This document shows positions 11,842 to 20,109 of a DNA stretch of 64,000 nt, piece after piece. This DNA comes from Phyto melanocephala. Taxonomy: Eukaryota; Arthropoda; Insecta; Diptera; Rhinophoridae. The stretch lies in NCBI GenBank assembly GCA_941918925.1, contig OW799233.1, forward strand, positions 43,204,275 to 43,268,274. The letters are read 5' to 3'. The notes beneath the pieces were generated by a model that saw nothing but the letters and a program-made list of their open reading frames with translations, was not told the origin of the DNA and did not search any database. The number at the start of each line of letters is the position of its first letter. Position 1 is the first letter of the stretch. The translations under genes and the position numbers were made by a program.

Positions 11842-12457
11842 TCATACATCTGATTTTTGATTTAAAGCTGAGTAACCTACAGGAATTTCTTTAAGTTCGG
11901 ATTTTAAACATAGAAATTCACCTCCGATACACATAATTGTAGCCGTAATACAATTTAAAAGCCACCAGGATATATTCGAAGGAAAAGCGTTGTTGTACCA
12001 CCAGCAAATTAACAGATGGAAAATATGAAATGTGCAGCTGCAATGATATAAAATTTATTAAAAGGATACATATTAAAAATAATTTTATATGTAAAGACTG
12101 TACCTAAAATCTAAACATAGTTTTGCTCTTCTCACTATACACCACAAAGCCAAAGAGGCCAAAAAAGAATTTGTTACAAAAGCGCAAATTAATAGTCTAC
12201 CACCCAAATCTGAAACATGTATTTCCTGTTAAAAAAATATAATAAATAATTTTAAATAATAATTTTCTATTTAATTTAAATACTATACGTACATGATACT
12301 CGAATATGTTGTCCAAACGATAGTTATCTCCGGCCAGCAGATTTGCAATGCATACTAGTAGGCCCAGAGTGAAATAAACACAAAACTGAACCGAGATTAT
12401 TTGTGAGATAATTAGTATGGGATCCCATTGTGTACTTCGAAATGAACCAGATTTCAT
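11842..12457 (-). CDS. Sys1: SYS1 homologue, Golgi membrane trafficking protein
   Basis: Three exons on the minus strand: 12457-12293, 12225-12104 and 12037-11842 (stop TGA). They join to 160 residues with GT/AG borders and consistent phases (0, then 2). SYS1 proteins are Golgi membrane proteins with four membrane segments that recruit the small GTPase ARFRP1/Arl3. Visible family marks are an N-terminus with FRSTQWDPILIISQI, the GRLLICAF and RRAKLCLDF segments (exon 2), and FHLLICWWY, SWWLLN and GEFLCLKSELKEIPV (exon 3). Hydrophobic stretches fall at about residues 13-41, 66-86, 97-112 and 118-140. The length is close to the family norm. The only unusual point is the short introns. Confidence 0.92.
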
Positions 12458-12680
12458 TGTGTTGATTATTTTTCAACAGTTTACATTAAGTTAGTTTAAA
12501 TATTTAATAAAGTAAAGGAGAATATTTCGTTTCAAAGCAGATGACGAATATTTATTTTTATTGGCTGATTGTACACAAAAAACTTTACATTTACAGTGAA
12601 TTGATAACATACTGTCAACAACAATACAGCTGTTCGTTACAGTGACAAAGTAGAACAAAATGAGAACAAAAATACTCTAA

Positions 12681-12819
12681 CCTGGGGTTCAATTCTCGTT
12701 CTGTGAAACTGTGAAATGAAAAAGTTTTTGTATAGCAAAGGGTATGGTGGCACCATATGATATTACACACAAAAAGTTTTCATTTCATAGTTTCATAGAA
12801 CGAGAATTGATACCCTGGC
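12681..12819. repeat. short imperfect palindrome, MITE-like
   Basis: The left arm contains TTCAATTCTCGTTCTGTGAA and the right arm its near-exact reverse complement (TTCATAGAACGAGAATTGATA), each about 50 bp long. A related single arm (TTCTTGTTCTGTGAAACTGTG) occurs near 17867-17888. No target duplication was identified. Confidence 0.55.
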
Positions 12820-13596
12820 TTTCATGGTTTAATGCAAATATAATAACTGTTAAATATAAATAAATATAAATAACTGTTTTATCGCTGTAACAAATTCAGA
12901 ATCGTGCCTGTGTTTTATACCAAGTAAATTTTTATTATGACAATCTATAAACTCCAAAAAAAAATACAATATTTTTAGACTGTTTTTTATGTATGAGTTA
13001 TACATATATTTTGTGGACCATTATATATATTCTTTTATCATAAATTTACGATTTTTCCAATCTATCAATAAATAGGATAATAAGTTACTGATATTGAAAT
13101 TTAAGTACAATAACAGTTCTTGCTTTAAAAATTGTCTGTTTCTTATATTGATCTATCAAATAACAAATCAACTCGATCGGATTATTATTAGCATCCTACT
13201 AATATAATAAATGTGATTGTTTGTTTGTTGGGTATTTGTTGTTCAATCACGCAAAAACGACTAAACGGAACTAAATGGAATTCGTCACACAGATAGATAA
13301 CAACCTAGATTAACACATAGGCTACTTTTTATCACGATAATAACGCGAAGTCGTTGGCAAACTCATCATCACACATCTTAAACGGGTTGTTTGTATTGTA
13401 AATATTGTTATAGATTTATTTTTAAATAGCTTAATTCACATTATAATTTATTTTAGTTGTAGTAGTTTAAGTTACTGTAGTTTTATTTGTATTAGTTTAT
13501 TTAACTGGTTGTTCGAACATGATGTTTGTTATTATGTGTATCATACTTTTAGGCAATTCTATTATTCCTGCCTATTACTTAAAGTCTTAATTTAAA

Positions 13597-13918
13597 TGTA
13601 ACGGTTTTCGAATGTACATACGAGAACTTTGTCGAATGTTACCAAACACTACTATGCTACTATAAATAGCCGAACAACACAGCTAACTAATCAGTATTAC
13701 AATAGAGTTTGTAAAGTGTGTATCAAAGTGAGTTTGATAATAAAAGTGTGTAACCATAAGTGTAATAAGTAAAGTGATATAAAAATAATATCTGAGTGTA
13801 TTTAAGTAAATAAAGTGCTCTTAATTTTATAACAAATTTCAACTGTTTTTAATTGCAATAAAAGAAAGGGGTATTTAAAGGAAATAATCCAACGTTTATA
13901 AAAGGTATAAACGTAACA
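13597..13918 (+). mobile_element. possible solo LTR inside the Helitron-like element
   Basis: The segment begins TGTAACGG and ends CGTAACA, the TG...CA limits of LTRs. It has a TATAAATAG box, an arthropod-type TCAGT start site 30 bp downstream, and an AATAAA further on. No flanking target duplication was found (TAAA on the left, ATAT on the right), so the limits are uncertain. It might instead be a promoter native to the host element. Confidence 0.4.
13661..13695 (+). promoter_or_regulatory. TATA box and TCAGT initiator
   Basis: TATAAATA starts at 13661 and TCAGT at 13691, the spacing expected of an RNA polymerase II core promoter in insects. It probably served an LTR retrotransposon. No downstream gene is attached to it here. 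Confidence 0.5.
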
Positions 13919-14099
13919 ATATTTTTATTTTTTTTGTTAACTAAGTCTACTTTTACTCTAATAACTTCGTAACTTCTTCGCGGGCATAAGCTAGTTTAAA
14001 ATATTTTTTTTTAATTTTTTCTATATTTTTTTTTATAAAATACTTCAATATATTGTTTTAATTTCTTCGAGCTAAAGATCACTTTTTATATAAAAACAG

Positions 14100-14376
14100 A
14101 CTTCGTCTGCGTAGTTATCGGGATAAATGGTAGGCTTTGTATTAACAACAAAAATAAAAATATTTACAACACAAACAACCTGTTAAGGATGTGTTATGTA
14201 TGATAAGTTTGCCAACGACTTCGCGTTATTATCGCGATAAAAAGTAGCCTATGTGTTAATCTAGGTTGTTATTTATTTATGTGCCGAATTTAGTTTGGCT
14301 CCGTTCAGCCGTTTTTGCGTTATTGAGTAACAAATATCCAAACATACAAACATTCACATTTATTATATTAGTAGGA
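14100..14376 (-). mobile_element. second Helitron-like copy, 3'-truncated
   Basis: On the minus strand it starts TCCTACTAATATAATAAATG at 14376 and follows the copy at 13194 through AACCTAGATTAACACATAGG and AATAACGCGAAGTCGTTGGC. Similarity is lost near 14100. It is inserted next to the GAAA of a hammerhead motif in the Penelope-like palindrome, splitting that arm from its continuation at 14040-14098. Confidence 0.65.
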
Positions 14377-14406
14377 TTTCGCTACCACATTGGGTAGCTT
14401 CGTCAG
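14377..14406 (-). ncRNA. hammerhead ribozyme core motif, arm 1
   Basis: On the minus strand: CTGACGA (14406-14400), a stem II formed by GCTACC and GGTAGC around a CAATGT loop, then GAAA (14380-14377). This fits the conserved CUGANGA - stem II - GAAA core. Stem III and the cleavage site are displaced by the Helitron insertion that starts at 14376, so this copy is probably inactive as it stands. Confidence 0.6.
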
Positions 14407-14508
14407 GGAAAGCTTTTACAATTTATAACAATTAAAATATTAATATTTTAATTGTTAGTTAAATTTAATATTTTAATTGTTAATTCTTATAAATTGTAAA
14501 AACTTTCC

Positions 14509-14538
14509 CTGGAGAAGCTACCCAATGTGGTAGCGAAA
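14509..14538 (+). ncRNA. hammerhead ribozyme core motif, arm 2
   Basis: The same stem II and GAAA as arm 1, but the first core box reads CTGGAGA instead of CTGANGA, a change at an invariant base that should abolish cleavage. The bases after GAAA are TATCGG, where a very short stem III with a UC cleavage step could sit, as in the minimal hammerheads described for Penelope-like elements. Confidence 0.55.
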
Positions 14539-14633
14539 TATCGGAATAAAATAATAATTTTTATATAAAAAGTGATATTTAGCTCGAAGAAATTAAAACA
14601 ATATATTAATATAAAAAGATCGAAGAAATTTAC

Positions 14634-14783
14634 ATAACATTTATAAAATACTTTATCACTAATATTCAAAACTCTCTTAATTAAATTTATTGCTGTATTA
14701 ATGATATTTCTTTTTGGGTTATTTGAATAAAAGTTTATGATTGTTAATGAAGACGTGGGTTTCTGGTACAAATCCATTAATAA
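14634..14783 (-). pseudogene. Penelope-like reverse transcriptase fragment
   Basis: The minus strand encodes MDLYQKPTSSLTIINFYSNN, followed by PKRNIINTAINLIKRVLNIS and DKVFYK. This resembles the conserved Y-KPT ... N-YS-H-P ... K...I..L..R...LS segment late in Penelope-type reverse transcriptases. Only about 50 residues remain, with no catalytic box and no GIY-YIG domain. The assignment rests on motif memory and the surrounding terminal repeats. Confidence 0.6.
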
Positions 14784-14863
14784 ATTTTCACCATTATTAC
14801 TAATGTATTTAAATAATAATTTATATTATCATTAAATAATAAATTAATTAAAAAAAACTTTCT

Positions 14864-14891
14864 CTGAAGAAGTACCCAAGTGCTTGCGAAA
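14864..14891 (+). ncRNA. hammerhead-like motif, third copy
   Basis: CTGAAGA (14864-14870), a different but self-complementary stem II (AGTAC with GTGCT, extendable by an A-T pair), then GCGAAA ending at 14891. It lies just downstream of the aprataxin stop codon, on the opposite strand. The flanking AACTTTCTCTG matches the AACTTTCCCTG of arm 2, so it is a diverged copy of the same terminal repeat. Confidence 0.5.
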
Positions 14892-14928
14892 AATTAGAAG
14901 ACAAAAATTTTTGAGAATTCTTTTTTTT

Positions 14929-15630
14929 TTAATGGTAGTCATTTTTGTTTGTGTATATATTTAAATGTTGCAGTAAATGCTGTTTTAATGTAGGCATATT
15001 TTTGGCAACAAATTCACATTGATTGCACTTTAGTTTCATATTACTTAGGCTTTTTAAAGTATCACAATCCAATCTTTTAACTTGACCATATTTATTAATC
15101 TGAAGATAGATTTCTTTTAACCAAAAAAAAAGAAAAGGGAAATATTTTGTAAATGTGATTTAAAATTCTTTTCTTAAACTTACCTTCATATGTCAAAAAC
15201 AATGCAGTATTAAAACTATTCCAATGTTTTTTCGTCTTTAAACAGTCTGATATAAAATCTTTGGAAACAACATGTAAATGCAAACGATCCATACTGGGTT
15301 GACTATGAAAACCAATTTTAAAATTTTGTAATTTTTCTTGCTTAACCTCGATCACATTCAAGGCCAGCATATATAATTCCTCTAACAGGTGTAAATGAGA
15401 ATTATTTAACTGGATATTTTAAAAATGTGTATATTAAAAAGATTTAAATTTAATCATTGTTTACTTACATTAAATATTGAGGGTATATCTTCATGTGGCA
15501 AAAGTAGATAATGATGTCTTGCTTTTGGAAATTTATCACTTATAACAACTGCTAAATTTGAGGATATAATGTGTGTCGTTGGGTCTTTAATTCTTCTTAC
15601 AAGACCATTAGCCCAGGAATTCGCAGACAT
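14929..15630 (-). CDS. Aptx: aprataxin-type DNA 5'-adenylate hydrolase (HIT domain and zinc finger)
   Basis: Three exons: 15630-15469, 15409-15184 and 15113-14929 (stop TAA), 190 residues. Aprataxin removes AMP from DNA ends left by aborted ligation, acting in nuclear single-strand break repair. Marks are KARHHYLLLP (about residue 36), the HIT stretch SMDRLHLHVVSKDF (residues 93-106; His98 would be the nucleophile), CLKTKKHWNSFNT after it, and a C2H2 finger with Cys159, Cys162, His175 and His179. The third exon start was chosen at an AAAAG acceptor after a long pyrimidine tract; using the nearby TTCAG would give an immediate stop. The first histidine of the HxHxH triad is Arg96. The short, FHA-less form resembles yeast Hnt3 in size. 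Confidence 0.88.
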
Positions 15631-16731
15631 TCTGTTATATTTTTATTTTGTTAAAAAATTCTGGATTGAAATTTTTTTCTTAAAAAAAGTAAATACTACA
15701 CATCTGATTTGTTGTGTATACAACTTTTAAGCTATCAACTTATGGTGAGTTTCAGCATGTTCATAAGGTAAGGGCATAGATGGTTTCGTAAATATTAAAC
15801 CAATAATAGGTTCTGATAATCATACCTGCTGCATAAACAATTGCGATTTCAAACCACTAGCAATGACACAAGTTTTCTTTTATATAAGCTTGTTTTAAAA
15901 AAATTGTAAAATATTAGAACTCTTGAACTGCAAAATATACACATCGCATGTGATTTAAAATCGCGTGTCAGAACACTGATAATTATTAAATCATTTTAAA
16001 ATGTAAAAAAATTAAACTTTTTGAAGTTAGAAACAATTTTTTTAATGAAAGCTGGACGGTATATACTTTCTACTTAACATCAAATTAAATAAAAATGCGA
16101 ATAAAAAATCATTAACTCAACAAAAGTATGTATATTATAGTATGTTCACATTCATATCTAAATATTTCAATAAACATCTTTCTTATTATAGGTACAATTT
16201 TGAAAAAGTTAAATAAAAAAAAAATATCCTTTAAAGAGAAACTTTATTATGTAGTAGATTTAGGAATAAGACGTCTGTTATAATAAAACTAATTAAAACT
16301 TACGAGTTTTAGAATTTTTTGTAGTGTGTATTTTAATAATAACTAATAAGTGAATTTCACTTGTTTTATTAGTTCTAAAAGCTTTTTTTTCAAATATTTA
16401 TGTTAAGACAACAACAACAATAATACATTACATTAATTGAACTAAATAATACATTTGTATACATAAAAGAAATTAGCTTTCTTTTAACTTAGCCGAATTT
16501 TAACTTTCTAAAATTTTTAAAACATTGTTTTATAACTGTTTTTCTGTTGGTAAGGAAGGTTTATATATTTAAGTTATCGTTTTTGGAATTCAAGCCTTTA
16601 AAATCTCAAGTTACTAACGTTTTTGCTGTTTTTGCATTGAAATGAAAATAAAAGTTTAATATTGTGATTTGTTGGCTTTTTTTATATAAGAAAGTTTTAA
16701 ATAAAGCTGATGTTAATTTTGTGTAATAAGT
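15631..16731. other. intergenic, aprataxin upstream and Vha13 downstream
   Basis: AT-rich DNA between two minus-strand genes. It must hold the aprataxin promoter and the Vha13 3' UTR, but I see no diagnostic TATA box or clear polyadenylation signal, no repeats and no further coding frame. Confidence 0.5.
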
Positions 16732-17407
16732 TTACTTTTTGTGATGATAGTTTTTGTGCATTTCGGGAGTGATATTGTACACGTATTGCAAAATTTCTTG
16801 AATAACCGGCTCCTTGCGGGAGACAATGGCACGGTTCATATCATCCAATTTAATTCGCGTATCAGCTTCAATTTTGGCAGCTACACCTTCGCGAGAACCC
16901 ATGTGCTGTAACAAAAAAAAAATCTAATTATAATAAGGTCTACGAAAACATATATGTATTTAAAATTCCGATTTAATAGCAACTCGGTTCGATTATTTTC
17001 TACACTTTTCATTTACTGGTAGTAATCACATTTCAAACAAAATTAATTTATCTAATATTTTTTAATATAACATTACCTTGGCTTCAAATTCCTTAAACTG
17101 ACGTTCCCTTTCTTGACGATATTTCTCAATTTCTTCGGTAGCTTCATCCTTGGCTTGCTTCAATCTTCTTGCTTTGCCTAGAATTCAATAAAATTATATT
17201 TCAACAAACTATTTTTTAACTTGTTTTACATTTCACAAGCTTATCATGTGACAAACTCATTACTAATTTTTGATTTTCTTTTTTTTTACTTTTAACCCAC
17301 TTCGGTTATTTACAACATTTCTTACGTTTTCTTGCTTCTGCAACTTTTTCGGCAGCCTTTTTTTCTGCGGCCAATAATTGTTGTATACCTTGGGTTTGGC
17401 TAGTCAT
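16732..17407 (-). CDS. Vha13: V-type H+-ATPase subunit G
   Basis: Three exons: 17407-17326, 17177-17077 and 16905-16732 (stop TAA), 118 residues with clean GT/AG borders and phases 1 and 0. Subunit G pairs with subunit E in the peripheral stalk of the vacuolar ATPase, which acidifies endomembrane compartments by coupling ATP hydrolysis to proton pumping. Family marks are the N-terminus [20 protein letters not shown], the basic helix [34 protein letters not shown] around exon 2-3, and the C-terminus [20 protein letters not shown]. The length is typical for insects. All invariant regions look intact, so this is a functional gene. Confidence 0.96.
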
Positions 17408-17999
17408 TTTTTTTTTTTAATTAAATTGGGCTTCAAAAATTTTTTTTCTTCAACAATCTCCGAAACACTTTACAAAACAAGTTGAGAAATATAAGTGACC
17501 ACTTTTCTCTACTTTAGTGGATTGTGAAAAATGTCATATGACACATGAAAATATTGATTAGGACGTGTGGACTTCGAGTCTCGTATTTAATTGGATTCTA
17601 GTTGGAATTTTAATGTGTTTAGTTGGCAGTAAACTGCATGGTTGCCATTTTTTTGTGCTACTTACTACACTACACAAAATTTCTATAAATATTTATAAAA
17701 TAAGTTTTTTTTCTTCTAATTTTAAATCTTTAACTAGATTTTGTATAAATTTCAGATGGTGAAACACGAATTTAGATTGCGCGCTGCTATCATGTACTCG
17801 AATTAATAATTTTCGTTCATAGTAATTTCGGCGTGCTTTCTAAAGCACGGCTCCCAACATGGGCTTAATTCTTGTTCTGTGAAACTGTGTTATTAAATAT
17901 TTTTGCGTGTCATCTTATGATTCCACCTCACCTTTTTAACTCTATCGCATTTTCGTATCACAGTTGCTCGTACGCTTTACAATAGAAATCTCTTAAAGG
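17408..17999. other. Vha13 upstream region
   Basis: Probably holds the Vha13 5' UTR and promoter (minus strand). A stretch at 17850-17890 resembles one arm of the palindrome at 12681-12819. No gene is seen here. Confidence 0.4.
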
Positions 18000-18534
18000 G
18001 CTATTAGACACGCATACATGTTTTAAGACATGTGTGATGGCATACCAAAACTCACTGTGTAATAGCATGTATATCGAGTGTGTTAGAAAAGTATGTTGGT
18101 TTTCAAAAATTTTTGAATTTCTGATGTCTGTCGCATACCAACATACTCATCTAATAGCGTGTCCGTCATACTTCATACAAAAATTCAGTTAGCTTTTTGC
18201 TGCTGCTGTGTGCATATCGCAAATTTAAGAAAAATTTATTTTTCTAATATTATTTTCAGGGAATAGTTTGTTGAGAAATTCCCTTAATAATTTGGTATGG
18301 GAAAATTTGTTTCTTTTTCCCAACCATTCCTTTACCCATATTTTCCGTTTTCCTTCTCTTGTAATAATATTTCGTTGATAACCATAGCCGCTACAAATTT
18401 CCGCTTCATTGCCATGTTTTCACTTCAAAAATTTCTGTGTACTGAAGTATGCCGTCAGCGTTCGACAGTGTAATAGCTAAACCCAAAGTATGCCATCATA
18501 CATGGTCTTAAGACAAGTATGCGTGTCTAATAGC
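18000..18534. mobile_element. MITE with GCTATTAGACACGCATAC termini
   Basis: The left end GCTATTAGACACGCATAC reappears as its reverse complement at the right end (GTATGCGTGTCTAATAGC). The inverted match extends about 45 bp with few differences, down to TGATGGCATAC. No convincing target duplication was found. No coding frame. Confidence 0.7.
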
Positions 18535-18672
18535 ACTATTGACTGTGTAAAACCTAAAACAATTTATGAGAATTCTTAAAAGAAAACATTAAAAAAGTTT
18601 TCTTTCAGAAATTTTTATTTTTCTTCTTTGAACTTGGATTTAAGTTAATACAGAAAAAGTTCTATTTCATAC

Positions 18673-19201
18673 CAAGGCGAATTCAACATTAGGTGATGTA
18701 AAGAAGCCAGCTGATTGTTTTTTGCTCGTTTTATTTTTACGGCACAATGTCAAAGTTTGTTTACATTTAAATTAATTTTTATGTGCGTTGAATGAAAATT
18801 TTTATAAAAGTTGGAAAGTTTGTGGGAAAAAATTTTAAAAATACTAATATTTGTGCAATAACTTATTGGAAAATAAGTAGAACACATTTTATAATTTGTA
18901 TAAACAACATTTGTAATGTTTTTAATTCAGAAAATTCAAAATTTCCGTTGTGTTTGTCCTAGTGATTTAAAGTTCTGAAAATTGTGAAAAATGTGATATA
19001 AAACACAAATATGTGATATAAACTGGCACAAATTTATGTAATAAATTAAAAATACTTTTTTTTTAAATTTTCGCGAAAATTTATAAAAATAAAATTTTTA
19101 TTAAAAGTACACAAAAAATTTGTTTTTTTGTGTTTTGACATTCTCTTGGCCTTTTTGTGTTTGTTGCAGGGATGATATCACCTAATATTGAATTCGCCTT
19201 G
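18673..19201. mobile_element. hAT-like nonautonomous transposon, CAAGGCGAATTC family
   Basis: Ends CAAGGCGAATTCAACATTAG and, reverse complemented, CAAGGCGAATTCAATATTAG, continuing to about 25 bp. A perfect 8-bp target duplication TTTCATAC lies at 18665-18672 and 19202-19209. It sits between divergent Vha13 and taxilin. The 529-bp interior encodes nothing. Confidence 0.88.
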
Positions 19202-19453
19202 TTTCATACCTAAAATTTTATTCTTATTATAAGCACCTTACGTCAGGTAAAAAAATTACAAACTACGGAAGACAAAACAAAAAAAAAATTCAAATACATG
19301 CAAATATTAAACAATATTTGTTCCTTTTTTTTTCTTACACACAATTAGAAAGAAAAACAATATTTTATGCAATAAAACTTGTTCAATTTAAATGTAGACT
19401 ATGTATGTATACAAATCTCGTAATAAAAATTATCTTTTTAGATGTTTACAGTG

Positions 19454-19834
19454 GGCCAATTCAAAGTGGTTGCATATCAGTCGTATTTGTACTATTTCAT
19501 ATTATTTTATGCATGCTTAAAATTTTTGTTAGTAATTTCCATACAAAAAAAATAATATGACTTTACACATTTGTTTCCTATGTATAAGAAATTGTTTATG
19601 TTATACTTTTAACCATACTGTCTCTCAGAGCGAATTTCTTCGCTTCTCACCTCTCAGAGAGAATATTTTCTATTTTCTTCTTTCCTGTATACATACAATT
19701 TTTAACAGCGTCATCTCTGTCTTCTTTCTTGTATTAAATACATAATTAGTTAACAAAAGGTGTTCAAAGTCACTAGTCATATTAATATGAATTATATGAC
19801 ATAGTACAATATGAGAGTTTACTTTGAATTGGCC
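19454..19834 (+). mobile_element. 381-bp MITE, GGCCAATTCAAAGT termini, copy 1
   Basis: The ends GGCCAATTCAAAGT and ACTTTGAATTGGCC are flanked by CAGTG on both sides (19449-19453, 19835-19839). An equally long copy lies inverted at 52519-52899. A CTCTCAGAG repeat pair lies in the middle. It ends about 275 bp upstream of the taxilin start codon. Confidence 0.8.
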
Positions 19835-20109
19835 CAGTGTTTTTAAATGGTTACAGTGGCAACGTCTAAGCAAAAATCACTAGAATTATTTTACTAGAAT
19901 TTAAATTAGTGTTTCCTCTAATTTTCCCTGGTATTTTGGAACGAAATCTTTTATCTGTTAGAAAAATCACTATGTTAGCATTACTTTTTACCAAATACGG
20001 CAAACAACAGAAGCGGTTAATATACATATTAGAATTTATTTTGCAGCTGAAAAGTAAATTAATTTCTATTGTTAAAATCCATAAAAATTAATAAAAATAT
20101 TAACAGAAA

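Larger units (their letters stand above)
13194..13994 (+). mobile_element. Helitron-like nonautonomous element
   Basis: It starts TCCTACTAATATAATAAATG after an A and ends CGCGGGCATAAGCTAG before a T. The TC start, CTAG end and A/T insertion site fit Helitron rules. The ends resemble widespread insect Helitron termini known to me, though I see no clear 3' hairpin. The interior carries an LTR-like segment (13597-13918). A second, 3'-truncated copy lies inverted at 14100-14376. Confidence 0.6.
14040..14900 (-). mobile_element. Penelope-like element remnant with palindromic terminal repeats
   Basis: The two arms 14377-14450 and 14460-14545 are inverted copies (TTTCGCTACCACATTGGG on one side, CCCAATGTGGTAGCGAAA on the other). 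The inversion continues beyond the Helitron insertion: minus-strand 14098-14040 matches plus-strand 14557-14612 (AAAAAGTGAT, TTTAGCTCGAAGAAATT). A reverse-transcriptase fragment lies on the minus strand at 14634-14783. Penelope-like elements are known for inverted or partial terminal repeats bearing hammerhead ribozymes, which fits all three observations. Confidence 0.65.

Noticed and set aside
12681..12705. GGTTCAATTCTCG as a tRNA B box or SINE
   Set aside because: No A box at the right distance and no cloverleaf. The sequence is one arm of a palindrome.
18000..18534. 8-bp target duplication for this MITE
   Set aside because: The flanks (CTTAAAGG on the left, ACTATTGA on the right) do not match.
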